Positions 27,681-37,240 of a DNA stretch of 64,000 nt are shown here, piece after piece. A program made the translations under genes and the position numbers. Location of the stretch: contig JADJXS010000001.1 of assembly GCA_016710275.1 (NCBI GenBank), forward strand, positions 4,092,001-4,156,000, written 5' to 3'. Position 1 is the stretch's first letter. Every line of letters begins with the position of its first letter. The notes beneath the pieces were generated by a model that saw only the letters and a list, made by a program, of their open reading frames with translations, searched no databases and had not been told where the DNA came from. The DNA comes from Phycisphaerales bacterium. Lineage in GTDB: Bacteria; Planctomycetota; Phycisphaerae; UBA1845; Fen-1342.

Positions 27681-29684
27681 ATGCAGCCTCGCCCCCTCCA
27701 CCGCCGAAGCCCCCTCGCGCTGCTCGTGCTCGTGCTCGCGCTGACGCTTGGCCCCGGCCCGGCCTTCGCTCAGTTCGTCCCCCAGCCTCCCGATCCCCCC
27801 GCGCGCCAGTCCGATCCCGCGGTCGCGCTCGCGGAAGGCATTTTCGCCGATGACGTGCTGCGCGACCCGGCCGAGGCGGCCGCCTGGTTCCGCAACGTCA
27901 TCGCCGCGGACACCGCGTCCCCTCCGCAGCGACAGGAGGCCGCCTGGCGCCTGGCGCGCTGCCTGCGCCGCATGAACCGCCCCGACGCGGCCCGCCCGAT
28001 GCTCGAATCGCTGCTCCGCGACGCCACGCTGCCCGAGCGATTGCGGCTGCTGGCGCGCGAGGAACTCGCGGCCATGCCGCTGGTCGCGCCGGCGCGGCTC
28101 ATGCCGGCCGACACGCTCTTCTACCTGGAGATCCCCCACCCCGGCGAGACCATCGCGCAGTGGAGCGCCGTGCTGCGGCGCGCCGGGCTGGAGACGCAGA
28201 TGCGGCGGATCCTGGCCCTGGCGCTGCGCGAGCGCGGCGCACTGGAGGTCGGAGCGCTCTTCAGCGAGGCGATGGAGGACGACCTCCGCAAGATCGACGC
28301 GCTGGGCATCGGCTGGCACAACTTCCGCGTCGAAGAGGTCAACGGCGCGCCCGCCATCCGCTTTGACAACCTGCTGGTGCTTCACACCGGGCAGAGCGCC
28401 ACCGCCGCCAGCATCCTGCGCGGCGTCGTGGTGGCGCTGCTCGTGCCTGAGACCAGCGTCGAGGGCATCGGCTTCTTCGCACCCGCCGGCCCCGACGCCG
28501 AGTTCCGCTATGCCATGACCGAAGGGCTGTTCGTCGCCTGCACGGACGCCCGCACCGGCGCGGACGCCGTGCTGCGCCACAACGGCGGCAGACGCGGGCC
28601 GACGCTCTACGCCTCCACCGGATACAAGTCGCGCCCCAAGGCGCCCGGCAACCCGGGCGACGCATTCCTCTTTGCCGACACGGCGCGGCTGGTGGCGCTG
28701 GCGGAGCGCGTGCAGCCGGGGACGGATGGATCGAGCTTTCTCGCGCTCAGCACGCTCCTGGGATTGCGCGAGCTGGGCCCGCTGTTTGCGACGCTGGGGG
28801 CGCAGGCCGATCGGCTTGTGCTGGACGTCTCCGTTTCGACGCCGCGCGACGGATTGCTGCTGCGACTGCTGCGCACTCCCGCACCGATCAACGATCCGGG
28901 CTGGAGCACGCCGCGCGGCGCGGCGCTGGCGGTCTCGTCGCTGCTCGAACCCGCCGATCGGCGCTGGCTGGACTTCGAGCGATTGCTGCTGGAGGCCGGT
29001 CGACTCTTCGGCACGCCCGACGGCGAGCCGCTGGCGGCGGCGCGGCTGATCGAGCGCGGCTCCGGCCTACGCCTGGCGGATGACGTGTTCGCGCCGCTCT
29101 CGGGCGGTTCGCTGGTGTGGATGGCGGGAGTCGGCGAGGACCGCAGCGAAGGATTCCCGCCGTTCGTGCTGACTTTCGACCTGCCCGATCCGGGCGGCTG
29201 GGTGCGCCGGATCGAACGCGGAATGCAGCGGCTCTTCTTCGGCGAGGGAGGGGAGACGCCGCTGGCGCGCACCGCCTACGAAACGCCCGTCGGGCGCATC
29301 GAGACGATCTCAGTGCTGGGGGTCGGGGTCGCCTGGCAGGTGCAGGGGCGGCGGGTGACGATCTCGACCAGCGCCGCGGCGGTTGTGCAGGCGCTGGCGG
29401 CTCCGCGCGTGACGCTGCGACCGACGCGCTGGGGTCCGATCCCGAACAAGTGGATCACGCTGCGGCTCGACGTGCTGGCGCAGCGCGCTCTGCGCGGCGC
29501 GCCGGACGCCGATTCGGACATGCCGGCGCTGGAAGTGATGACCTGGGAAACGGACGACCGCATGCGCATTCGGATGGAACAGGAGCAGGTGTCGCGACTG
29601 GTGGCGATGCTGGCCAGCGCGTGGCTGGGGCCGCCTGCGGAACCGGACGGCGGCGCGGCCGCACCGTCACCCGGCGGCCCATGA
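27681..29684 (+). CDS. Exported hypothetical protein (DUF3352-like)
   Basis: 667 residues from ATG 27681. A signal peptide (LALLVLVLALTLGPGPAFA) is followed by a short TPR-like helical part (about 35-130: AAAWFRNVIAADTASPPQRQ). The long C-terminal region begins with LMPADTLFYLEIPHPGETI. That opening and the repeated strand-rich layout recall planctomycete DUF3352-type proteins. No catalytic motif was found. It follows the 80-aa gene by 35 bases. Confidence 0.65.
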   Translation: MQPRPLHRRSPLALLVLVLALTLGPGPAFAQFVPQPPDPPARQSDPAVALAEGIFADDVLRDPAEAAAWFRNVIAADTASPPQRQEAAWRLARCLRRMNRPDAARPMLESLLRDATLPERLRLLAREELAAMPLVAPARLMPADTLFYLEIPHPGETIAQWSAVLRRAGLETQMRRILALALRERGALEVGALFSEAMEDDLRKIDALGIGWHNFRVEEVNGAPAIRFDNLLVLHTGQSATAASILRGVVVALLVPETSVEGIGFFAPAGPDAEFRYAMTEGLFVACTDARTGADAVLRHNGGRRGPTLYASTGYKSRPKAPGNPGDAFLFADTARLVALAERVQPGTDGSSFLALSTLLGLRELGPLFATLGAQADRLVLDVSVSTPRDGLLLRLLRTPAPINDPGWSTPRGAALAVSSLLEPADRRWLDFERLLLEAGRLFGTPDGEPLAAARLIERGSGLRLADDVFAPLSGGSLVWMAGVGEDRSEGFPPFVLTFDLPDPGGWVRRIERGMQRLFFGEGGETPLARTAYETPVGRIETISVLGVGVAWQVQGRRVTISTSAAAVVQALAAPRVTLRPTRWGPIPNKWITLRLDVLAQRALRGAPDADSDMPALEVMTWETDDRMRIRMEQEQVSRLVAMLASAWLGPPAEPDGGAAAPSPGGP

Positions 29685-29942
29685 AATCAGCCGCGCCAGC
29701 AGCAGCGCCGCCAGCGTGCCGATCACCAGCGCCGCCGGGGCAGCCCAGCCCAACAGCGGTGCATCCGCGCGGATTCGCCCAGCCCCCACCCCGGACTTCC
29801 GTCGTACCTTGCCGCGCTTTCGAGCCGTCGCCGCGCCGCTTCGCGCGCGGGCGGTCGATCCCGGCCTCCGCGTGTCGCTGCGCACCGTCCCGCGGCGCTG
29901 CCCCGCCGGACCGCTCGCTCTTCCTCGTCGCGCACGACGCAT
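29667..29942 (-). CDS. Small basic membrane protein
   Basis: 91 residues. A very arginine-rich N-terminal 60 residues precede one C-terminal helix (PAALVIGTLAALLLARLISW). It overlaps the end of the convergent upstream gene by 18 bases. The composition could be a product of GC bias, but the helix at the end is typical of tail-anchored small proteins. Confidence 0.45.
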   Translation of the reverse strand: MRRARRGRASGPAGQRRGTVRSDTRRPGSTARARSGAATARKRGKVRRKSGVGAGRIRADAPLLGWAAPAALVIGTLAALLLARLISWAAG

Positions 29943-29967
29943 CAGCTTCTTCCCCGCACCGCGCTTC

Positions 29968-30621
29968 TCACCATGCCCGCAGCGCCAGCATGACCGCCGC
30001 GCCGCCCAGCCCGACCGCCAGCACCGAGATCATCAGCCCGCCGACGATCATCCACATGCGCCGCTGCTGATCGCGCATCAACGTCGTGGATTCCGCGTGG
30101 CGCTGCGCACTGGTCTCGTGCAACCTTTGCAGCGCCGCGACCTGCGCCGCGCCGGAGGCGTTCAGCGCGTCCGCGGCGCCGCCGAACTTCTGCAGCGAGA
30201 TCACCAGTTGACTGTCCGATTCCTGAAGCCCCTCCAACTGGCGGGCGATCGAGCGCAGCGAATCCCCCTGCGCCGAGAGCGTCTGCGGCAGGCGCGACAG
30301 CGCCTCCGACGTCGCCCGCCCCGACACCTCCATCTGCTGCACGATCGCGCGCAGCGACCCCTCCTGCGCCTGCTGCGTGCGGGCCAGTTCCTCGAGCAAC
30401 GCCCCGACCCGCTCGACCGCCACGGCAAGCTGCTCCGCCCGCCGATCCTGCGCGTCGAAATGCCGCTCCAGCGACGACATCATCTCGCCCACCCGCTCGA
30501 CTGCGTTTCGGCTTCGCGGGCGCAGCAGCCCGCCGAAGCTCTCACCGGGGTGCGCCCCGTTGCCGTTGGTCGGCCGGAAAAATGAGCCTAGTCGGGTCCA
30601 CAGGTTTGACGCGGTGGGCAT
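29968..30621 (-). CDS. Coiled-coil, tail-anchored membrane protein
   Basis: 217 residues from ATG 30621 with GGAGG 7 bases upstream. Residues about 40-180 are continuous heptad-like helix (ERVGEMMSSLERHFDAQDRR, ALLEELARTQQAQEGSLRAI). One transmembrane helix closes the protein (MIVGGLMISVLAVGLGGAAV). It is divergent from the sigma factor gene. Such coiled-coil proteins often serve as envelope scaffolds; no family recognised. Confidence 0.72.
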   Translation of the reverse strand: MPTASNLWTRLGSFFRPTNGNGAHPGESFGGLLRPRSRNAVERVGEMMSSLERHFDAQDRRAEQLAVAVERVGALLEELARTQQAQEGSLRAIVQQMEVSGRATSEALSRLPQTLSAQGDSLRSIARQLEGLQESDSQLVISLQKFGGAADALNASGAAQVAALQRLHETSAQRHAESTTLMRDQQRRMWMIVGGLMISVLAVGLGGAAVMLALRAW

Positions 30622-31008
30622 GAGCGATCCTCCGTGAACGGTGCAGCGCCCGTCCGTGGGCACCGGTCGGAAGTATAGGGCAGCAGACCCGAAAGCCCAA
30701 GACCGCGGGCGGCGGGGCCGCGAAAATGCGCCGATCTGCGTCAAAATGCGCCGGAACCGGAGAGTATCCGCCAGCCCGGCACATCGGCCGCGAGCGCTCA
30801 ATCGGCGCGGCATATAATTCGTGAGCAACGCGAGCCGGAACGGGGGCGGCCGCGGCGGATTATCGGGGTCCGCGGCGGTTCTGCCGGGCGCCGGCCCGCG
30901 TTCCGCGATGCGTCGTGAACGAGCGCGGGCATCGCGCCGATACGCAGGTGCGGGGAAGCGCGTCGCGCACCCGTCGGGGCGGCTCAGCGTGGAAGGACGT
31001 GGAAAGAG
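30622..31008. other. Divergent intergenic region upstream of the sigma factor
   Basis: 387 bases between the divergent coiled-coil gene and the sigma gene. It contains a consensus -10 hexamer on the plus strand at 30813-30818 and otherwise nothing recognised. Confidence 0.5.
30813..30818 (+). promoter_or_regulatory. Candidate -10 hexamer for the sigma factor gene
   Basis: A perfect TATAAT in otherwise GC-rich DNA, 190 bases before the start codon. No matching -35 box is visible at the expected spacing. Confidence 0.3.
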
Positions 31009-31902
31009 ATGGCAAACAAGCTCGAGACGGCGCTGGGCGACTATCTCAAGCAGATCAAGCATTTCGGACTGCTGACGGCGGAGGACGAACGCGAGCTGGG
31101 CACGCGCATCCGCGCCGCGACCGAGTCCGAAGCGCGGCTCGCCGCCGGCGAGATCAGCGTCCGCGAGCACGAGGAGCTGCAGCGCGAGGCCGCCGCGGCG
31201 CGCGACCAGATGATCCGCGCCAACCTGCGGCTGGTCATCAGCGTCGCCAAGCACTTCCGCAACCGCGGCCTGCCGATGGAGGACCTCGTCAACGAGGGCA
31301 ACGTCGGGCTGGTCAACGCGGTGGATCGCTTCGATCCGACCGTCGGCTCGCGCTTCAGCACCTACGCCAGCTACTGGATTGACCAGGCCATCCGCCGCGC
31401 CGTGCAGAGCGCTGCGCAGATCGTCCACATCCCCAGCTACCTGATGGACCAGATCGCGCAGATGCGGCTGGCGATGCGCGAGCTGGAGGCACAGTTGGGC
31501 CGCCCGGCGACGGCCGCGGAGCTGGCTCATCACATGGAATTGTCGCCCAAGAAGGTCGCCGCCGTGTCGCAGGCGATCCGCGCCTGCGCCGGTTCGGGCG
31601 CGGGCGGCGGCGATGCCTCCGCGCCGGGCGTCACCGAATCCGTCCCCGACCGCCGCACCCCGTCGCCGCACGAGCAGGCCGCGACGGAATCCGACGTTGA
31701 CTTCGTCAGCCGCATCCTGTCGCGCATCACGGACCGCGAGGCGGTGGTGCTGAAGCTGCGCTATGGGCTGAGCGGAACGAACGGGCGGAAGATGACGCTC
31801 AAGGAGATCGGCGATGAGGTGGGTCTGACCCGCGAGCGCGTCCGCCAGATCGAAAAGGAAGCGAAGCGCAAGCTCGAGGAATACGTGAAGGAGTATGTGT
31901 AG
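31009..31902 (+). CDS. RNA polymerase sigma-70 factor (RpoD/group 2-like)
   Basis: 297 residues. Region 1.2 (ALGDYLKQIKHFGLLTAEDE), region 2 (RDQMIRANLRLVISVAKHF, EDLVNEGNVGLVNAVDRFDP, RFSTYASYWIDQAIRRAVQ), region 3 and region 4 (MTLKEIGDEVGLTRERVRQI, ending EAKRKLEEY) are all present. No region 1.1 or long non-conserved insert, so it is the short type. The set predicts recognition of both -10 and -35 elements. Starts at ATG 31009 after GGAAAGAG. A tandem repeat begins at the stop codon. Confidence 0.92.
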   Translation: MANKLETALGDYLKQIKHFGLLTAEDERELGTRIRAATESEARLAAGEISVREHEELQREAAAARDQMIRANLRLVISVAKHFRNRGLPMEDLVNEGNVGLVNAVDRFDPTVGSRFSTYASYWIDQAIRRAVQSAAQIVHIPSYLMDQIAQMRLAMRELEAQLGRPATAAELAHHMELSPKKVAAVSQAIRACAGSGAGGGDASAPGVTESVPDRRTPSPHEQAATESDVDFVSRILSRITDREAVVLKLRYGLSGTNGRKMTLKEIGDEVGLTRERVRQIEKEAKRKLEEYVKEYV

Positions 31903-32006
31903 CGCGTCGCGCTACTGTGTGTGGCACGTCGTACAACTATGTGTAGCATATCACGCAACTGTCTGCGGCACATCGCGCTACTGTGTGTGGCACGCCGCAC
32001 AACTGC
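31897..32006. repeat. 22-bp tandem repeat, 5 units, semi-palindromic
   Basis: Five exact-length units start in the last codons of the sigma gene. The pattern is GTGTRGC, a variable GC/AT centre, and AACTGT or TACTGT. The first unit holds a near-perfect palindrome, GTAGCGCG-T-CGCGCTAC. Units differ at paired positions, as if hairpins were preserved. No spacers, so not CRISPR. Confidence 0.88.
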
Positions 32007-32109
32007 TGAATGTTCTGAGATTCCCGCCATGCAGCCCCTGCTCCAGATCCGTCCCGGCACAATGGGCTGACAGGCAATGACCCAAGTCGCGGCGGTGTTC
32101 TCGATGCGG

Positions 32110-32288
32110 GAGTTGTATGAACCTCGGATCGGCTGAGAGAGGCTCTTCCGAACCACCCGACGTGCCCCCCGCCGCGGACCGAACGCAACATCCGGCCTGA
32201 CTCACTCTGAAGTCGGCTTCGGCCGCCCCGTGTTTGCCACCAGCTTCAGCTGGTGGGATGCGAACACCCCACTATTCCCCCGGCTGCC
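32110..32288. repeat. Interspersed palindromic repeat, copy 1
   Basis: About 180 bases matching 34573-34751 with scattered changes. It contains the perfect hairpin CCACCAGCTTCAGCTGGTGG at 32237-32256 and, before it, a degraded version of GTCGGCTTCAGCCGAC. Confidence 0.85.
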
Positions 32289-32303
32289 CTTTGGGGGATG
32301 ATG

Positions 32304-32846
32304 CTATCGGGCTCCCGGACCCGGCCCTTCACTTTGGGTCTTGCTGAACATCGCACTGGCACGATGGGCAGCGGGGTTGTCGTGATCATACCAGCCGCAC
32401 TCAGGGCACGCAGTATTCGCCGGCCGCCCTCTCATACTGTAGCCACACTGGACACACCGCTCGATGCTCCCGGGCGGCCGACGACGAGAGTACACTCGGC
32501 ACAGCATGAGGCCGGCCGCGCACACGCCGATCGGAAGATACGTCGGAATGTAAACGAAGTCGATCGCTACCGTCCCACCGGGCAGAAGCCCCACGTCGCG
32601 GCGAACGCCGAGCCACGAGGGAACTCCCGGGCCGAGTGGGTCGGCCGGCCCCGCACTTCGCTGTACGACGAAGACGAAGTATCCGCGGTCAATCGCTGCA
32701 CTTGGATCAACCCCCGGCGTGCCCATCGGAGTGAGGAGCGGCGTTGCGGATGAACGGATCGGCCGAACGAACGAAATGACGGTGATCGCGCAGAGCGCGG
32801 CCGCCACGATTCCGAGACACCAACTGGTGGCGCGTCGAGCGTTCAT
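32304..32846 (-). CDS. Membrane protein with C-terminal zinc ribbon
   Basis: 180 residues from ATG 32846, with GAGGG 7 bases upstream. Two hydrophobic helices (LGIVAAALCAITVISFV near the start; YIPTYLPIGVCAAGLMLC at about 110-130) are followed by a zinc ribbon with CVQCGYSMRG and CPECG, a tail common on planctomycete membrane proteins. A similar ribbon is on the protein at 44440. The gene lies between two copies of a palindromic repeat. Function unknown. Confidence 0.72.
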   Translation of the reverse strand: MNARRATSWCLGIVAAALCAITVISFVRPIRSSATPLLTPMGTPGVDPSAAIDRGYFVFVVQRSAGPADPLGPGVPSWLGVRRDVGLLPGGTVAIDFVYIPTYLPIGVCAAGLMLCRVYSRRRPPGSIERCVQCGYSMRGRPANTACPECGWYDHDNPAAHRASAMFSKTQSEGPGPGAR

Positions 32847-32996
32847 ACGCCAGCCCTCGCTCTGCTGTACATCTGCGGACTCCACGAGAGGCACTCACGA
32901 TGCCTCAGTCATCCGGCCACAGCGACGACGGGCCGAGGTGCGACCCGCGCGGCAGACCAGGATTGAATCGTCAGGTCAATGGTACGGCCTACCCGG

Positions 32997-34439
32997 CTAC
33001 TCGTCGCTTGGCGCCGACTGCCGTACCACGCGAAACCGCTCCGCCCACACTGGGAGCGACTCGGCGGGGAATCCGACGACCGCGTACTCGCCGACAAACT
33101 CAGAATCGCCAGCGAGAATGCTCAGGGCGGGCGCATGGGGCAAGCTGTTGGTAGCACGCTCAAGTTCCGACCAGGACCGAACCACGACTCCGAACGGCGT
33201 GAACTTGGTTCCCGGATCCCCTAGTCCGCCCGACACCCAGAGAACTCCGACGGCTCCTGTGCGTTGCCCGCGAATCGGGCCGAACGTCAAAGGAAGTCCG
33301 GGGTCACCACTTCCGAGTCGCATCAGTCGCGCCAGCCCTGACTCGTCGGCAAACGGAAGCAGGTCGAAGCGCGATACTCTGCACTCAAGACAACGCGCAT
33401 CATAGCCGGGCAGTGCGAGCATCACCGGCGTTCGCACATTTTCAGGGACCTGAATCTCGCTGCAGTCGGCGGCCGGCAAGATTGTGTCTCTGCCGAGTCG
33501 CCGCAGGTGGCGTATCAGCGTATCCACCGAATCAACCTGATCGTGATTCAGGACCACGAGTCGGCCGAGCGAGTCCCATCTAGAAGACAATACCAAGGCG
33601 CTCACGCCATCGACGATCGGCGTCTCGCTCTCAAGGTCGACTCCGTCACCGAGGTAACACGCACCGGAAAACAAACGGCGCTCGGGGCACCAGACAAGAC
33701 GATCCCGAACAGAACTCAACCAAGACTCCACGGACACCGACGGAATGTCAACCGGAACACACTCCACATCGTGCTTGGTAACGAACACATGGTGGAGGGT
33801 GCAGAATCTACGGTTGAGCGCGAGAAACGCACCGTATCCATGGCATGTCTGAAGCAGATGCGCATTCTCAAGAGCATATGCGAACTGGCGGTCGGGTGCG
33901 AACAGATCGGGGGTGGTGGAGAGAAACCGAGCATACCGATCGGCGATCACAGGCGCCCAACACAGTAACTCATCCGGATGCAACTCCGCGAACTCGCATC
34001 GCCCTGTTTCAACCCATAAGTCGGTCAAGAGGTCCCAGGCTCGCACCCGACTCGTCGCGGACGACAGGCCGGCAATGCCCGGTGGGATCAGGTGGCCGGG
34101 CAGGTAACACGGTGCGTAGATGTTCAAGCGGTGTACGAGGGGCAGTACGCCGGCCGGTGGCCTGGACAGCGCGATCAACTCGTTTATGAGCGCACGGGCA
34201 AGCGACAACTGCTCAGCATCACCACTGGAACTCGACGACCGCAACTCGAAGGAGGATCGCTGCGTGAGGCACCTCGGCAGAGGCCAGGCGCTCAGCACGG
34301 CGCCATCGACGATCGGCTCATCCGCTGCAGGCGCCCCATCGGAGACGGGTGCGACGTCGGCGCGACGCAAACAGCCCGTGATACATGCAAGAGACATGAA
34401 CACGCAGAGCATGAAACGTCTTGGCAGGCGCAATGCCAT
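32997..34439 (-). CDS. Putative lipoprotein of unknown function
   Basis: 480 residues, ATG 34439 with GGGAG 7 bases upstream. A lipoprotein signal (FMLCVFMSLACITGC) ends at a lipobox cysteine near residue 23. The mature part contains many cysteines (HGYGAFLALNRRFCTLHHVF, CLECRVSRFDLLPFADESG) and looks like a globular periplasmic protein. Its codon use and lower GC differ from the housekeeping genes nearby, consistent with transfer. It is upstream of the zinc-ribbon gene on the same strand. No family recognised. Confidence 0.7.
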   Translation of the reverse strand: MALRLPRRFMLCVFMSLACITGCLRRADVAPVSDGAPAADEPIVDGAVLSAWPLPRCLTQRSSFELRSSSSSGDAEQLSLARALINELIALSRPPAGVLPLVHRLNIYAPCYLPGHLIPPGIAGLSSATSRVRAWDLLTDLWVETGRCEFAELHPDELLCWAPVIADRYARFLSTTPDLFAPDRQFAYALENAHLLQTCHGYGAFLALNRRFCTLHHVFVTKHDVECVPVDIPSVSVESWLSSVRDRLVWCPERRLFSGACYLGDGVDLESETPIVDGVSALVLSSRWDSLGRLVVLNHDQVDSVDTLIRHLRRLGRDTILPAADCSEIQVPENVRTPVMLALPGYDARCLECRVSRFDLLPFADESGLARLMRLGSGDPGLPLTFGPIRGQRTGAVGVLWVSGGLGDPGTKFTPFGVVVRSWSELERATNSLPHAPALSILAGDSEFVGEYAVVGFPAESLPVWAERFRVVRQSAPSDE

Positions 34440-34572
34440 GCGAGGCTCCCGGAATCATGAATGAGCCGTAGCGGCCAAGGTGGCCGCCGCCGGCATCCGC
34501 GGCACCGGATTATACCGTTCCGATGAGCGCACGGCCCAAAGGTAACGGCACACCGGCAATGCCACCCGCCGA

Positions 34573-35062
34573 GAGCTGCATGAACCTCGGATCGGCTGAG
34601 AGAGGCCTTTCCAAGCCACCCGACGTGCCATCCGTCGCAGACCGAACGCAACATCCGGCCTGTCTCATCCTGAAGTCGGCTTCAGCCGACCCGTGTTTGC
34701 CACCAGCTTCAGCTGGTGGACCGCGAACACCCCACTATTCCCCCGGCTGCCTCCGGATGCACACACCCCACCGCCTCCCCGGCTGCCTCCGGATGCACAC
34801 ACCCCACTGCCCCCCCGGCGCCCTCCGACAGTCGGCCTCAGCCGACCCGTGTTTGCCACCAGCTTTAGCTGGTGGAATGCGAACACCCCACTATTCCCCC
34901 GGCTGCCACCGGGTGCACACACCCCACTGCCCCCCCGGCGCCCTCCGACAGTCGGCTTCAGCCGACTCGTGTTTGCCACCAGCTTCAGCTGGTGGAATGC
35001 GAACACCCCATCACTACCCCCCTCTACCCCGACAGCCGGCTTCAGCCGGGCTTGGCCGCCGC
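34573..35062. repeat. Interspersed palindromic repeat, copy 2, with tandem sub-units
   Basis: The first 179 bases match 32110-32288. It then continues as about three units of roughly 120 bases, each with GTCGGCTTCAGCCGAC (or a one-base variant), a CCACCAGCTTCAGCTGGTGG-type hairpin and runs of CCCCACT/CCCCCCGGC. Frames on both strands stay open through it only because the unit length and composition avoid stops. The stretch to 35414 holds no gene. Confidence 0.85.
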
Positions 35063-35414
35063 CGTTCGTCATCCGCTGCCCGGGATTGCGCGGCTTCGAC
35101 GAGTGCACTGCTCAAGAGCAGTGCCACACCACGGTCCCGGATTGATCCGTCGGGCCAATGGCTGGACTTACCCTGTAACCCGACCAACCCCGCGATGCGC
35201 CTACCCTGCTACCCGACCACACCAGCCGCCCGGCTCGATGGGAGGATGCGCCGGAAGACTGCACCCCCAACCACAGCCTGCGGAGTTATCAGAATCAGCC
35301 TGCGGCGCTCGGCGCTCTTTCACGCCGAACCGCGCCAATCTCATCCCACACCGCGCCAATATCATCCCAAAGGGCAGCTTTATCGAACACTGGCTTTTTG
35401 TAATGGAGACCCCG

Positions 35415-36995
35415 ATGCCCGTGTCGCTAAAATGCCGAAAGGCGTCGGCCGCAAGCCGGGGTGGTACGAGCCGACCCGCCACAGGTGCCGCCATGTGCAC
35501 GTCCTGCTTCCGTCCGTTGCTTCTGATCCCGATCATGCTGGCCGCCGTCATGGGCGGATGTCCCGCGCCGGATGCAGCCGGGGGTGATGGCAATCTCAAC
35601 CCCGACACCTTCCGCGGCATCGCGCTCGTACTGGATGCACCGCGCGGCGTCGTCGCGACGATCGACCTGAGCGACACCGTGCGGATGCACCTCTATGGGC
35701 GCATCGGCGACGACCTGCTCCCGCGCGACATTTACCAGGCGATCATCGTGGATCGCACGAACCCGCAGAACGACATCGGCGTTTCGCTTGATTCGCGGGG
35801 GCGGACCAAGCGGCTGGTGGTCGGCGGCATGCACATCGCTGACTACAGTTATTCCGACGACGGGCGGATCGTGACGGAGACGCGGCCGGGGCAGGCGCCG
35901 CGGCAACTCGCGATCAACGGCCTGGAAGCGCCGCAGGACACGCTGGACCGACTGTCGGCGCGGACGTCGGTCAACCTGTTCAACTTCTTTGATCGCTTTC
36001 CGACCAGTGAAGCCGATCTGCCGGCGAAGGGAATCCGCAGCGCCGAGCGCAGCAACTTCACCGTGGCGATCCGGGCGCTGAACGTCACGATCTCGGTGGC
36101 CGGCGTCGTGGTCAGCGGCATCGGGCTGGTGGCGATGGGGCCGGGGGCCGGCGCGGCGCTGGTGCTGGTCAACGTGGCGGGCCACACCGCGGCCCTGCTG
36201 TCGCTCGGCGTCACGTTGTCGCAGGCGCTGGACAGGTCGGACCGCATCGGCCAGGACGAAGCGGCGAACGCCATCGCACTGGGGTCTTCGCTGGTCGGGC
36301 TGGGGACGGCCACGATGAGCGTCGGGCTGACGGGGGTGGAGCGCGGAATCGTTGTCCTGAACAATCGGAGCGAGTGGGTCGGGTTTGTCGTCGCCGGCGT
36401 GGATAGCACGAATGGGTTGCTGCAGGCGGCGGCCCTGCCGTCCGGCCAGGGAGCGAACGCCCCCGGCATCGGCGGGTCGAGCGGCGGGACGGGCGGATCG
36501 ACCGGTGGTTCGGGGGGTTCGACGGGTGGAAGCGGCGGATCGACCGGTGGTTCGGGCGGATCGACCGGCGGCAGCGGCGGATCCACAAGCGGATCAACGA
36601 CTCCGACGCCGGCGAGCGCATTCACGGTTCTGCATTATCTCAACATCAACGGGTCGAGCGGATCGAGTGCGGCGCTGGCCCAACTGAAGCTGACCGGAAG
36701 CGCATCCGCTCCGCAGATCGGCTTTCAGGGATCGGGCGTGATCGCACTGGCGGTGGTCTCGCAGAACGGCGAGTACCTGTATGCCATCGGCTCGGACGGC
36801 GACGGCTTCAGCGAGCCGGATCAACTGCCTACGATTCCTTTCCCCCTGACTTACGGCAACTACGCCATCCCCGGCTTGTACCGAATCGACGTTGCACCCG
36901 CGGTCGCGCCGGTGCTGAAGGCCGGCGTGATCTACACCATCACGATTTCGGATATCGCCGGCGGCGGCGCGTCGCTCACGTTCCGGGTGAATTGA
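35415..36995 (+). CDS. Lipoprotein with Gly/Ser/Thr linker
   Basis: 526 residues from ATG 35415, which has GGAGA upstream; ATG 35493 gives a shorter signal and is the alternative. The signal ends with LAAVMGGC. The body has an N-terminal beta-rich domain, a central hydrophobic region (TISVAGVVVSGIGLVAMGPG, AALVLVNVAGHTAALLSLGV), then about six GGSTGGSGGS-type repeats (near residues 350-395), and a C-terminal beta-sandwich-like domain. No enzyme motif. The linker suggests an extended surface protein. Confidence 0.68.
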   Translation: MPVSLKCRKASAASRGGTSRPATGAAMCTSCFRPLLLIPIMLAAVMGGCPAPDAAGGDGNLNPDTFRGIALVLDAPRGVVATIDLSDTVRMHLYGRIGDDLLPRDIYQAIIVDRTNPQNDIGVSLDSRGRTKRLVVGGMHIADYSYSDDGRIVTETRPGQAPRQLAINGLEAPQDTLDRLSARTSVNLFNFFDRFPTSEADLPAKGIRSAERSNFTVAIRALNVTISVAGVVVSGIGLVAMGPGAGAALVLVNVAGHTAALLSLGVTLSQALDRSDRIGQDEAANAIALGSSLVGLGTATMSVGLTGVERGIVVLNNRSEWVGFVVAGVDSTNGLLQAAALPSGQGANAPGIGGSSGGTGGSTGGSGGSTGGSGGSTGGSGGSTGGSGGSTSGSTTPTPASAFTVLHYLNINGSSGSSAALAQLKLTGSASAPQIGFQGSGVIALAVVSQNGEYLYAIGSDGDGFSEPDQLPTIPFPLTYGNYAIPGLYRIDVAPAVAPVLKAGVIYTITISDIAGGGASLTFRVN

Positions 36996-37240
36996 GTTCT
37001 CGCGACGTAGCGCTGCGTTGGGAGTCGCTTCAAGGCCGGGCGCATCAGGGGGTTGCCTGACTCGTCGATCGCGCGATGGAGCCGGAACTTCCGATAACCG
37101 GTTGGTCGGGGGTGCGGGCGGCGGGGAAAATTGGCTCAGTTTGGTTGGAAAAATGTTGTTCGGGCGGGACGGAACCGCTACCATCGGGGCTTCTGAGGGA
37201 CTTCTGAGAGTTCGGTTTGCAGGGGAATGAGGAGGATTGC

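Noticed and set aside
31897..32006. CRISPR array
   Set aside because: The 22-base units are directly joined without spacers and no cas gene is present.
34665..35145. Overlapping open frames on both strands across the palindromic repeats
   Set aside because: Repeat-encoded low-complexity peptides (HQLKLVANT-type) without start signals.
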